Part shown: positions 1 through 7,353 of the stretch, one piece after another | How the letters are laid out: every line of letters starts with the position of its first letter | Numbering within the stretch: position 1 is the stretch's first letter | NCBI RefSeq assembly: GCF_050942215.1 | Contig: NZ_CP192056.1 | Coordinates: 2,356,001 to 2,420,000, forward strand | Source: Sphaerimonospora sp050942215 | GTDB lineage: Bacteria; Actinomycetota; Actinomycetes; Streptosporangiales; Streptosporangiaceae | DNA: 64,000 bases | Reading direction: 5' to 3' | Notes under the pieces: model-generated | Told to the model about the DNA's origin: nothing | Databases searched by the model: none | Seen by the model: the letters and a program-made list of their open reading frames with translations, nothing else | Program-made: the position numbers and the translations under genes

Positions 1-2
1 GC

Positions 3-134
3 GTGTTCGGCGTCACCTCCGGCCAGGCGCTGGCCGGAGTGGTCGGCCCGCTCATCGAAGTCCCTGTCCTGGTCGCTCTGGTCTACGTCAGCCTGGCCGG
101 CCGCCGCCTGTTCAAGGAGGCCGCCCATGTCTGA
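3..134 (+). CDS. acr3: ACR3-type arsenite efflux permease, C-terminal end (partial)
   Basis: The window opens inside this gene. The readable frame gives about 43 residues: a glycine-rich stretch GVTSGQALAGV, a hydrophobic helix and a short basic tail ending RRLFKEAAHV. This matches the last transmembrane segment of Acr3/ArsB-3 permeases, which export arsenite across the cytoplasmic membrane. The stop codon overlaps the start of arsC by 8 bp, so the two are translationally coupled as in many ars operons. Only the tail is visible, so the family call rests on the tail motif and the arsC context. Confidence 0.75.
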   Translation: MFGVTSGQALAGVVGPLIEVPVLVALVYVSLAGRRLFKEAAHV

Positions 135-531
135 CAAGCCCAGCGTGCTGTTCGTCTGCGTCCACAACGCCGGCCGTTCCCAGATGGCCGCCGGCTGGCT
201 CAGCCATCTGGCCGGCGAGCGCATCGAGGCCCGTTCCGCCGGGTCGGTCCCTGCCGACCAGGTCAATCCGGTCGCTGTGGAGGCGATGAGCGAGGTGGGT
301 ATCGACATCACCGCTGAGCACCCCAAAGTCCTGACCGTTGAGGCGGTCGAGACTTCTGATGTGGTCATCACGATGGGCTGCGATGACGCCTGCCCTATTT
401 TTCCCGGCAAACGGTACGAGGACTGGAAGCTGGACGACCCGGCCGCGCAAGGTATCGAGGCCGTTCGAGCGATACGCGATGGGATACGCCGACGTGTAGA
501 GCAGCTGATCGCGGAGTTGGACGGCACCTGA
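127..531 (+). CDS. arsC: Arsenate reductase, low-molecular-weight phosphatase fold
   Basis: 134 residues. It reduces arsenate to arsenite for export by the upstream permease. The P-loop CVHNAGRS begins at Cys11 (CX5R nucleophile motif), Cys85 and Cys89 lie in MGCDDACP, and DDP near residue 103 supplies the general acid. The Cys85/Cys89 spacing resembles actinobacterial ArsC enzymes that use mycothiol or thioredoxin; which donor is used here cannot be told from sequence. It overlaps acr3 by 8 bp. Length is normal for the family and nothing looks broken. Confidence 0.93.
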   Translation: MSDKPSVLFVCVHNAGRSQMAAGWLSHLAGERIEARSAGSVPADQVNPVAVEAMSEVGIDITAEHPKVLTVEAVETSDVVITMGCDDACPIFPGKRYEDWKLDDPAAQGIEAVRAIRDGIRRRVEQLIAELDGT

Positions 532-597
532 GCAGCGGTCGGCGCGATTCCTGCGACGTTCTCCTCCCGGTGTCACACGGGATGGGCGGAAGCGGGG

Positions 598-726
598 GCC
601 ACCAAGGCCCGCCAGATCGCCGCCCGCATCCACTTCGCCTCGTTGCCGGCGCCCTGGACGCCGGCCGATCACGACTTTTCGGCCCAGCCCGGCGCCGACG
701 AGACGCTGATCCGCGAGCTGGGCACC
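598..726 (+). pseudogene. Remnant of an IS21-type helper ATPase (IstB-like), N-terminal fragment
   Basis: One frame reads ATKARQIAARIHFASLPAPW, then TPADHDFSAQPGADETLIRE, then LGTE. This has the spacing of the N-terminal region of IstB helper proteins, just before the Walker A loop (leucine/proline stretch, DFxAQPxxD, LIxEL). No start, no P-loop and no downstream ATPase domain are present. I read it as the stub of an old IS21-family insertion between arsC and the next gene. The identification is from memory of the family pattern. Confidence 0.42.
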
Positions 727-840
727 GAAGTGTCTCGGTACCGGTGCCGGTTGTGGTCATGGCACAGCCCTTCGTTCACGGGAACAGCTGTCATCCAGGG
801 AGACGCCGAACGAGGCGGACGGATGCACTCATACCCTCTT

Positions 841-860
841 AATTAGACTCAGATCTAATT
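841..860. promoter_or_regulatory. Perfect AT-rich inverted repeat, candidate ArsR-type operator
   Basis: AATTAGA (841-847) and TCTAATT (854-860) form a perfect 7-bp inverted repeat with a 6-bp spacer. A TTGACA-like -35 hexamer starts at 860. It lies in the 532-1073 gap, upstream of the flavoprotein gene, and is strikingly AT-rich for this GC-rich DNA. The N6 spacer matches the repeat before arsR at 3854-3869. Binding by one of the two ArsR proteins is inference. Apart from this and the IstB stub the gap shows nothing recognisable. Confidence 0.45.
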
Positions 861-1073
861 TGACACGCTTCTAAACAGTGTGCAAAACTGAGCCTTGCTT
901 CGACAAGCTTTGAAGTAGGGGGTGCGAGAGCGTTTTCGTTTGCGCTCGCCTTCTGACTGTCGGGCCCTCGTCTTCGACGAGTCCGCCCGACAGCCCCATC
1001 TGGCCACGAGCGCGGCCGAACCGCGGCGGACCGGGTGAATCCTGGCAATCAATCCGATACAGGAGGAACGACC

Positions 1074-2522
1074 ATGAGCAGTGGATGCTGCGGCTCGGAG
1101 GCTGGCCCCGCCGAGCAGGCCGTACAGGACGTCTACACCGAGCCGCTGGCGCTCCGGCCGCAGCTGGATAAGCTGCCGGTCGTGGTGATCGGCGCCGGAC
1201 CGGTCGGCCTGGCTGCCGCAGCCCATCTGACCGAGCGCGGACTGGACTTCCTCGTCCTGGAGTCCGGACCGCAGGTCGGGGCCTCGATCACGCAGTGGGG
1301 ACACGTCCGGACCTTCAGCCCGTGGAAGTATGACATCGACGCCGCCGCCCGCCGCCTGCTGGAGGCCGACGCCTGGGACGCGCCCGACCCCGACTGGCTA
1401 CCGACCGGGTCTGAGCTCGTCGAGCACTACCTCGCCCCGCTGGCCGCCCATCCCACGATCGCCCCGCATGTGCGATTTGAGGCGAAGGTAACCGGCATCA
1501 GCCGAGCCGGGGTCGACCGGGTCCGTACCGTTGGCCGCGAGCAGGCCCCGTTCGTGATCCGACTGGAAAGTGGGGAGGAGCTCACCGCCCGCGCTGTCAT
1601 CGACGCATCCGGCACCTGGAAGACGCCGAACGTGCTGGGGGCCTCTGGCCTCCCTGCCCACGGCGAGTATGACGCGGCAGCGTTCATCGATCACGCCCTT
1701 CCGGACGTACTCGGCGCCGATCGTGAACGCTATGCCGGAAGGCACACCCTGGTCGTGGGTGCGGGCCACTCAGCCGCTACCACTCTGCTGGCGCTGGCTC
1801 ACCTCGCTGAGGATGTCCCGGAAACTCGTATCACGTGGGCGATCCGTACCGGATCAGCCGCCCGTACCTATGGCGGCGGCGCGGCCGATGCCCTGCCGGC
1901 CCGGGGTGCTCTCGGTACACGCCTGCGCCGACTGGTCGAATCCGGCCGGATCACGTTGCTGACTGGTTTCTTCACCCACTCGATCACCCCCCACAGTCAG
2001 ACCGTGACAGTGATCAGCCGAGATCCGTCGGGCGCAGACCAGAAAGTGGTCGCCGACCGAGTCGTGGCCGCCACTGGTTATCGGCCCGACCACGTCATCG
2101 CCGGCGAACTGCGTCTGGACCTGGATCCGATCCTCGGTACCACCCGCGCCATGGCGCCACTGATCGATCCCAACGCCCACTCCTGTGGCACCGTACCCCC
2201 TCACGGCGTCGATGAGCTCGCGCACTCCGAGCCCGGTTATTACATCGTCGGTGCCAAAAGCTACGGCCGTGCCCCGACTTTCCTGATGGCCACCGGCTAT
2301 GAGCAGGCACGCTCCGTCGTGGCGGCCCTGGCGGGAGATTGGGAGGCCGCCCGCGATGTACAACTCGATCTGCCGGAGACCGGGGTGTGCTCGGCGGACC
2401 TGGCCGAGGCACAGGAAGCCCGCATCGGCCTGGCCACCGGCATCAGTGGAGGCCTGCTGTCCGCCCCTCTACCTTTGGTGAGCGCAGGTGCCTCCGCCTC
2501 TGAGGGCGGCTGCTGCGGCTGA
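1074..2522 (+). CDS. FAD/NAD(P)-dependent oxidoreductase of the ars cluster, with Cys-Cys-Gly at both ends
   Basis: 482 residues from ATG 1074, chosen because AGGAGG lies just upstream; a longer frame from 1035 has no ribosome site. A dinucleotide-binding motif VIGAGPVGLA at 39-48 and a second glycine motif LVVGAGHSA mark a two-dinucleotide-binding flavoprotein of the flavin-monooxygenase/thioredoxin-reductase-like group, as in ArsO-type proteins of ars operons. Unusually, the protein starts MSSGCCG (Cys5-Cys6) and ends GGCCG (Cys480-Cys481). Vicinal thiols of this kind could bind As(III); that is inference. Family-level function is likely oxidation or reduction of an arsenic species or thiol, substrate unknown. 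Confidence 0.8.
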   Translation: MSSGCCGSEAGPAEQAVQDVYTEPLALRPQLDKLPVVVIGAGPVGLAAAAHLTERGLDFLVLESGPQVGASITQWGHVRTFSPWKYDIDAAARRLLEADAWDAPDPDWLPTGSELVEHYLAPLAAHPTIAPHVRFEAKVTGISRAGVDRVRTVGREQAPFVIRLESGEELTARAVIDASGTWKTPNVLGASGLPAHGEYDAAAFIDHALPDVLGADRERYAGRHTLVVGAGHSAATTLLALAHLAEDVPETRITWAIRTGSAARTYGGGAADALPARGALGTRLRRLVESGRITLLTGFFTHSITPHSQTVTVISRDPSGADQKVVADRVVAATGYRPDHVIAGELRLDLDPILGTTRAMAPLIDPNAHSCGTVPPHGVDELAHSEPGYYIVGAKSYGRAPTFLMATGYEQARSVVAALAGDWEAARDVQLDLPETGVCSADLAEAQEARIGLATGISGGLLSAPLPLVSAGASASEGGCCG

Positions 2523-2637
2523 GCCAAATCCTGTTCCGTTGCCGAAAGACGGAAGGAGATCCATTGGTCGGCCAAAGGTTCCCAATCAAGACGGCAGGTG
2601 GCTCCGCCGTCCGCTGCACAACGACCACGCACCGGAA

Positions 2638-3873
2638 GTGACGCAGCATGTCAGGGGCTCCGCCGCACCGCTCGAGAGCACGGGTGGGCGGCGTAGCCTC
2701 ACCGGACTGGTGGCCACTTTGGCGGTCACCCAGATCGTCGGGCATGGCGTGTTGTATTACGCCTTCGCCGTCCTGCTTACACCCATGCAGACTGATCTGC
2801 ATGCCAGTACTGCTCAGCTCGCCGGGGCGCTGACCGCGTCGGTGCTGGTTTCGGCGTTGGCCGCGCCGTTGGTGGGCCGGTGGTTGGACGCGCGTGGTGG
2901 CCGAGGTCTGATGACGTTCGGGGCAGCGCTCGGTGCCGGGATGGTGCTGGTCTGGTCTCAGGTCACTACGCTCGCGCAGTTGTACGCGGTTCTGGTCGTG
3001 GTCGGTATCGCCACAGCGATGGTGTTGTACGAGGCGGCCTTCGCCATCGTTGTCGCCTGGTCCGCACCTGCTAGGCGGGCGAAGGCGCTGCTGGCCATCA
3101 CAGTCGTGGCTGGGTTCGCGTCCAGTGTTTTCTTGCCGTTGACCGGACTCCTGGTCGAGGAGCTCGGGTGGCGCGAGGCCCTGATGGTCCTCGGCGTCGC
3201 TTACGGCTTGCTGGCCGTACCCCTGCACGCGCTGGTCCTCCCCCGACATGCCGGACCGGTATCGGCGCCGCGGGCACGTCGCGGTGAGGCCGTACGGCGT
3301 GCCCTGCGGGAGTGGGCGTTCTGGATGCTGGCCGGCGCATTCGTCGTCCAGACCGGAGCAACTGCGGTGGTGGGGGTGTTGCTGGTCACCTATCTGATCG
3401 CCCTCGGCCATAAGCCGATCTTCGCCGCTGTCGTCGCTGGGTTGCTGGGCGTGCTGTCGGTCACAGGACGTCTGATCAGCACCGCGTTGGCGAGCCGATG
3501 GTCGGTCGCATCGATTACTGCGTCGATCTTCGCCCTGCAGGGTGCGGCTGCCCTGGCGCTGCCGCTGGCCGGTCGGTACCCGGCCGGAGCGGTCGGTGCG
3601 GTGACGCTGTTCGGCCTCGGGTTCGGGGTGGCGACCATCGCCCGGCCCGCCCTCCTGGCCGAGCGTTACGGCACCACGGCGTACGGCAGCGTCAGTGGCG
3701 CTCTTGCCTTGCCGGTCATCGTGGCCAAAGCCTGTGCTCCCTTGCTGGCCGCCACCCTGGTTCCCGCGATCGGCTACAGCAGGGTCATGGCGGGCGTTGC
3801 GCTCGCTTGCACCTTGGCTGGGCTAGTGCTGGCGGCGTACCATCGGCTACTATTTCGATCAGGGTCGAATTAG
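2638..3873 (+). CDS. MFS transporter, 12 transmembrane segments
   Basis: About 411 residues from GTG 2638. The start is uncertain: an AAGGAG-like site at 2552-2557 would instead favour an unusual ATT at 2563. The protein is hydrophobic throughout, with the MFS signature GRWLDARGGR between helices 2 and 3 and two six-helix halves separated by a basic loop (PRARRGEAVRR). Lying between the ars flavoprotein and arsR, it probably exports an arsenic-linked or thiol-linked compound. It does not match what I recall of ArsJ, so no ars symbol is given. Its 3' end contains the repeat that probably operates arsR. Confidence 0.8.
   Translation: MTQHVRGSAAPLESTGGRRSLTGLVATLAVTQIVGHGVLYYAFAVLLTPMQTDLHASTAQLAGALTASVLVSALAAPLVGRWLDARGGRGLMTFGAALGAGMVLVWSQVTTLAQLYAVLVVVGIATAMVLYEAAFAIVVAWSAPARRAKALLAITVVAGFASSVFLPLTGLLVEELGWREALMVLGVAYGLLAVPLHALVLPRHAGPVSAPRARRGEAVRRALREWAFWMLAGAFVVQTGATAVVGVLLVTYLIALGHKPIFAAVVAGLLGVLSVTGRLISTALASRWSVASITASIFALQGAAALALPLAGRYPAGAVGAVTLFGLGFGVATIARPALLAERYGTTAYGSVSGALALPVIVAKACAPLLAATLVPAIGYSRVMAGVALACTLAGLVLAAYHRLLFRSGSN
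3854..3869. promoter_or_regulatory. Inverted repeat, candidate operator of arsR
   Basis: TTCGA-N6-TCGAA lies within the last codons of the MFS gene, 14 bp before the arsR ATG. The position and spacing suit autoregulation by an ArsR/SmtB repressor. It implies that arsR has its own promoter inside the upstream gene. Confidence 0.45.
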
Positions 3874-3882
3874 GGGGTCCCT

Positions 3883-4230
3883 ATGCCTACGACGGTCGGC
3901 GCATGCTGTCCACCGATCGCCCGAGGTCCATTGGACGAGGCCGATGCCGCCGAGCTCGCGGTGTTGCTCAAGGCAGTGGCCGATCCGGTACGACTGCGCC
4001 TGGTGTCCATGATCGGCTCTCACCCTGATGGCGAGGTGTGCGTGTGTGACCTGAGCGGCGCCTTCGACCTGAGCGCCCCCACCATTTCCCACCACCTGAA
4101 GGTGCTCCGCAGGGCCGGACTGATCGACTGCGAGCGGCGGGGCACGTGGATCTACTACTGGATCATCCCGGCCACCGTTGCCCGCCTGGGTGAGTTGTTC
4201 TCCCCCCGGGCCGAAGTGGCCGGCACCTGA
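3883..4230 (+). CDS. arsR: ArsR/SmtB-family metalloregulator with N-terminal Cys-Cys pair
   Basis: 115 residues. The winged-helix core runs from about residue 25 to 100 (LLKAVADPVRLRLV; SAPTISHHLKVLRRAGLI recognition helix and wing). Candidate As(III) ligands are Cys8 and Cys9 near the N-terminus plus Cys53/Cys55 in CVCDL. The combination of a CC pair and a Cys near 55 resembles the site described for Corynebacterium glutamicum ArsR. It is expected to dissociate from DNA on binding arsenite and so derepress the ars genes. It is the last intact gene of the upstream block and has a palindrome 14 bp before its start. Confidence 0.9.
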   Translation: MPTTVGACCPPIARGPLDEADAAELAVLLKAVADPVRLRLVSMIGSHPDGEVCVCDLSGAFDLSAPTISHHLKVLRRAGLIDCERRGTWIYYWIIPATVARLGELFSPRAEVAGT

Positions 4231-4239
4231 AAAACGGTG

Positions 4240-4500
4240 ATGACCGTCGTACGCTCGATCGGCGTGCTGGTAGTCGGTGGCGGCCAAGCTGGACTGGCGG
4301 CCGGCTATCACCTGCGCCGCGATCGGCCGGAGGGTACCCCAGCACCGGCGACGTGGTGGCCTATCTAACCGATTATGAGCAGCGCTACCAGTTACCGATT
4401 TTCCGGCCGGTCACGGTGCGGGCCGTTCGAGACGTTGGAGAGTATCTGGCCGTCGAAACCGACAAGTCCGGCCCCGCCTCGGCCACTCCGATCGGTGTAG
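4240..4500 (+). pseudogene. Decayed FAD-dependent monooxygenase (ArsO-like), internally deleted and frameshifted
   Basis: ATG 4240 begins a normal flavoprotein N-terminus with LVVGGGQAGLAAGYHLRR. The sequence then jumps to YPSTGDVVAYLTDYEQRYQL in another frame (continuing from 4353), which belongs roughly 50-80 residues later in such proteins. The frame then decays after AVETD. The intervening FAD-binding segment and everything C-terminal are missing. This is a deletion remnant, distinct from the intact flavoprotein at 1074. From 4500 to about 4800 I see no gene. Confidence 0.65.
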
Positions 4501-4804
4501 GCCGCAGCGCCAAGACGATGACGGCAATGATCAATCACCAGCTGTCAGCACGGCAGGGCGGTATACGGCCTGGTCGACCATCCACGTGAACGGTCCACGG
4601 TCCATCCAGCGGATCTGGAACCGTTCATGAATCGCCGGCCAGGGGATTCGCCGGACCTGCCGTGCATTCCTCTCTCCTCGCCAGAGACGTCAACGCGTCT
4701 TGGCCAGGAGTGGTCGAGGGAGTGCATGCCTCCTGCCCTTCCAGCTCCCCGTGGAACGTGTCGATCAGGCCGCGGTCGATTGGGGGATACCTGGACATGA
4801 ATAA

Positions 4805-4846
4805 TCAACGAAGACTGTTGACATGAGCAAATGCTGTTGATATTTA
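4805..4846 (+). promoter_or_regulatory. Promoter/operator of the second arsR; probably leaderless transcript
   Basis: TTGACA at 4818-4823 is followed after 17 bp by TATTTA at 4841-4846. Transcription would then start at about 4853, next to the ATG at 4854, and there is no ribosome site, so a leaderless mRNA is likely. TCAAC (4805-4809) and GTTGA (4817-4821) form an inverted repeat overlapping the -35 box, where a bound ArsR would block RNA polymerase. Confidence 0.5.
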
Positions 4847-4853
4847 TGAACTC

Positions 4854-5252
4854 ATGGCAAGAGAGCCGGACATCCGCCTCCTTGAAGGCGAAGAACTCTC
4901 CGATCGAGAACGGGCCCATCGGTTGGTGCCCAAGCTCAGGGCATTGGCCGATGAAAACCGAGCGGTCTTGGCCCTGCTGCTCGCCGAACGCCCACGCACG
5001 GTAAAGGAGCTTCAGGAGGCGACGGGCCTGAGCCAGACGCTCATCAGCCACCATCTGCGACCACTCCGCGAACAAGCCCTCGTGAAGGTCATACCTCGCG
5101 GGCGCTCCAACGTCTATGCCATTTGCTGTGAGGAATTCGGAACACCGGTCCGCTGGCTCGCATCTCTGGCAGCCCTGACACCCGAAGGAGCTCGGGCGAG
5201 CTGCCTGAGCAGAGACATGGAGGACGGCAACGATGTCCGACAAGTGGATTGA
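4854..5252 (+). CDS. ArsR-family HTH regulator, second type
   Basis: 132 residues. The winged-helix fold is clear (LRALADENRAVLALLL; TVKELQEATGLSQTLISHHL; LVKVIPRGRSNVYAI). Potential thiol ligands are the CysCys of AICCEE near residue 97 and a C-terminal Cys. It differs from the first ArsR in having no N-terminal CC and no CVC helix, so it may sense a different species, for example an organoarsenical, given the permease it precedes. Its 3' end overlaps the permease start by 20 bp, so the two are coupled. Confidence 0.85.
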   Translation: MAREPDIRLLEGEELSDRERAHRLVPKLRALADENRAVLALLLAERPRTVKELQEATGLSQTLISHHLRPLREQALVKVIPRGRSNVYAICCEEFGTPVRWLASLAALTPEGARASCLSRDMEDGNDVRQVD

Positions 5253-6123
5253 AACGATCAAGACCTTTGGGACGATAGCCATCGAGCTCACCGTCCTATT
5301 CCTGGCGGTCGCCTTCCTGGTCGCGCTATTACAGCGACGGCTGGGCGAGGAGCGGTTACAGCGCTGGATGGGCGGCGGAACGTTCACGGCACCGCTCAAG
5401 GGGATCGTCTTAGGAGCCGTGACCCCCTTCTGCTCGTGCTCCACGCTCCCCATGCTGATGGGGATGCTCAAAGTCGGGGTCCCCTTCACGGGTGCCGCAG
5501 CATTCCTCATCGCATCCCCGCTGCTGGACCCGATCGTCTTCGGCGTCGTCTGGATCCTCTTCGGCTGGAAGATCATGATCGGCTACAGCATCGTCACGTT
5601 CGTCGTGACCATCATCATCTCCCTGATATGGGGAAAGATGGGAATGGAGCGGTTTGTTCGGCGAGTTAAGGTAAGCGCCGAGGGGCACGACACCTCACCG
5701 TGGCAGGGTCTGCGCACGGAGGCCGGCCCCGCCTGGCACCAGGCCAAGTCGTTCTTCAAGCCGCTGATCATCCCGATGGTAGTGGGTGTCAGCGTCGGAG
5801 CGTTCATATACGGTGTCGTTCCGCAGTCCTTCCTGGTCTCCGTTGCCGGCCCCGGCAATCTGCTCGCTGTTCCCATCGCCGCCCTGATCGGGATCCCTCT
5901 CTATGTTCGCACCGAGTCCATACTCCCGATCGGTCTCGCCCTGAGTTCGGCGGGCATGGGTCTCGGGCCGGTGTTCGCATTGGTCATCGGTGGCGCTGGA
6001 GCAAGCATTCCGGAAGTGACCATGCTCTCGGCGATCTTCAAGCCCCGGTTGGTGGCGACCTTCGTCGCTTCTGTCCTGCTGGTGGCTGTCGCCGGCGGGG
6101 TAATCATTCCGCTCTTCGCTTGA
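5233..6123 (+). CDS. arsP: ArsP-type permease (DUF318 family)
   Basis: 296 residues with about eight transmembrane helices in two halves joined by a loop (KVSAEGHDTSPWQ). The family motif TPFCSCST at 64-71 carries Cys67 and Cys69, equivalent to the paired cysteines of ArsP. Characterised ArsP proteins export trivalent organoarsenicals such as methylarsenite; other DUF318 permeases are unassigned, so the substrate here is inference from family plus ars context. The ATG overlaps the upstream regulator by 20 bp. A clean stop is followed by a long spacer. Confidence 0.8.
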   Translation: MSDKWIETIKTFGTIAIELTVLFLAVAFLVALLQRRLGEERLQRWMGGGTFTAPLKGIVLGAVTPFCSCSTLPMLMGMLKVGVPFTGAAAFLIASPLLDPIVFGVVWILFGWKIMIGYSIVTFVVTIIISLIWGKMGMERFVRRVKVSAEGHDTSPWQGLRTEAGPAWHQAKSFFKPLIIPMVVGVSVGAFIYGVVPQSFLVSVAGPGNLLAVPIAALIGIPLYVRTESILPIGLALSSAGMGLGPVFALVIGGAGASIPEVTMLSAIFKPRLVATFVASVLLVAVAGGVIIPLFA

Positions 6124-6432
6124 TGATTCTCCGGTGTGCCCCGCGTTCCTTACGGTTCTTCAGCACCGTTGGGCCGGGGTGTCCGGTGGGTGAGTCCATC
6201 AGCTCAAGTCGATCCGCGTCGTCCCGGGCCCGCCGATGGCACAGCCCGGGGTGACATCGCTCGCTACGGGGGGCACCTTCCGAGCGGCCACATTCCTCTG
6301 AAGGAGTGACGACCCCGCGAGGCCTGATGACCGCATAGGCGGGCCGATCGCTCGAAATATGTCATATCCGAACTTCGGTGGCCACGATCTCAATCGATAC
6401 CGTTACCGCAGCCGACAGCACGGTATTTCCAG

Positions 6433-6462
6433 TTGACACCTATTAATCCTGGTGATAACAAT
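6433..6462 (+). promoter_or_regulatory. Promoter for the small CCG-peptide gene
   Basis: TTGACA (6433-6438), a 17-18 bp spacer and TAACAAT (6456-6462) in an AT-rich patch. It predicts a transcript start near 6468 and an untranslated leader of about 160 nt before the ATG at 6629. The preceding stretch 6124-6432 contains no gene that I can recognise. Confidence 0.5.
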
Positions 6463-6499
6463 GAAATGTAATCAAGGGCCGGATGTTGGGCGAGCTCAG

Positions 6500-6578
6500 C
6501 CGCTACGGTCCCCTCGGCGAGGGCGGCAGGCGCTTCGGCTGCTGCGCTGAGTCGCTGCCGATGGCCACCGGATAGCGG
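6500..6578 (+). ncRNA. Foldable 5' leader element, candidate cis-regulatory RNA
   Basis: The leader can fold into a three-way junction. The closing stem pairs CCGCTACGGT (6500-6509) with ACCG/TAGCGG (6567-6570, 6573-6578, GA bulge). Hairpin 2 is CCCTC/GAGGG (6511-6515/6519-6523). Hairpin 3 is CGGCAG/CTGCCG (6524-6529/6555-6560) with an inner GCGC/GCGC helix (6530-6533/6544-6547). A further hairpin GCGGA/TCCGC follows at about 6591-6610. I do not recognise a known riboswitch class. High GC makes chance pairing common, so this is a candidate only. Confidence 0.35.
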
Positions 6579-6628
6579 GAACGTCTACCGGCGGAGAAAC
6601 TCTGGTTCCGCAGATTGGAGAAGAGGAC

Positions 6629-6793
6629 ATGGCTGGAAGCTTCCTGAACAAAATCTTCGGAGGCGAGAAGAAGTCGGAGTTGGACAGCTGCTGCGGCTCC
6701 GTCAATGTGACCCCCGAAGAGGAGACCACACCGAGTCTGGAGACGCAGGGGGCGGAGGCTGCCGCGGCCGAGACCTCCCGAAGCAACCACTGA
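6629..6793 (+). CDS. Small acidic peptide with a Cys-Cys-Gly motif
   Basis: 54 residues, ATG 6629 with AGAGG just upstream. It starts with an amphipathic, glycine-ending segment (MAGSFLNKIFGGEKK), then a single SCCGS motif (Cys21-Cys22), then an acidic, alanine-rich, probably disordered tail ending SRSNH. The CCG echoes both termini of the flavoprotein at 1074. A cytoplasmic thiol carrier or metallochaperone for a soft metalloid is a reasonable guess, but no function is established from sequence. It sits between the ArsP-type permease and a thioredoxin-fold protein, under its own promoter and leader. Confidence 0.65.
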   Translation: MAGSFLNKIFGGEKKSELDSCCGSVNVTPEEETTPSLETQGAEAAAAETSRSNH

Positions 6794-6800
6794 GAGCGCC

Positions 6801-6838
6801 GCCAGGGCCGTACCCCATGTGCTGGTGTGGCCCTTGGC
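6801..6838 (+). terminator. Hairpin after the CCG-peptide gene
   Basis: GCCAGGGCC (6801-6809) pairs with GGCCCTTGGC (6829-6838, one bulge) 7 bp after the stop. There is no U-tract, as is usual in high-GC actinomycetes. The following stretch to about 7317 has no recognisable gene. Confidence 0.45.
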
Positions 6839-7317
6839 GTTCTCTAATCGTCGGCCCGATACTGCTCAAAGCACTGTGCCCGTACGGCGTGTTCCAGTTG
6901 CAGTAGCCGCTCTGCCTCGTGACATCACCGCCGATCGATCCAAGTATGGCCGACCCTTCAATAGAGATTATTTCCCGAATTTTCGGATAGTCGATTCCTG
7001 TATATTCCAGTGGTTTCCGAAGTGCAGCCCCCAGTGCCGAGTACGCCTCCGGCTCCATCGCCGGCCGGCTGATGCGTCCAACCCCCGGAAAAGCTTCAGC
7101 GCCGCGCAGAGCCACTTGGATGACTTGCGGATGGGCCTCCGCCGCAGTTCGGCCGGAGGAGGGGAGTCCGAATCGCGCCGATCAACCCCGAAAAGAATCA
7201 CGGAAATCCACTGGCTCTGACCGTAGCTTCTGAAAGCCGTCGACGGGGTGGTGCGAGGTAATGCACCCTTTCACATACTCAGTGGTGCATCCCCAACCTC
7301 CCGCTGGCAGCACGGTA

Positions 7318-7347
7318 TTGACCAATGATATGTTAATCCGGCAGAAT
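7318..7347 (+). promoter_or_regulatory. Promoter of the redoxin gene, probably leaderless
   Basis: TTGACC (7318-7323) and CAGAAT (7342-7347) are separated by 18 bp and place the transcript start at about 7354, exactly on the ATG. No ribosome site precedes that ATG, which supports both the leaderless reading and the choice of start. Confidence 0.42.
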
Positions 7348-7353
7348 GGTCGT

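Noticed and set aside
2638..3873. ArsJ (1-arseno-3-phosphoglycerate exporter)
   Set aside because: No arsenic-linked gapdh gene is adjacent and the N-terminal sequence does not look like ArsJ as I recall it.
6480..6610. Cobalamin, SAM-IV or TPP riboswitch as identity of the leader
   Set aside because: The conserved cores of these classes (B12 box, GGUCAUGAG-type SAM core, CUGAGA/ACCYGAUCUGG of TPP) are not present. Left as an unclassified candidate.
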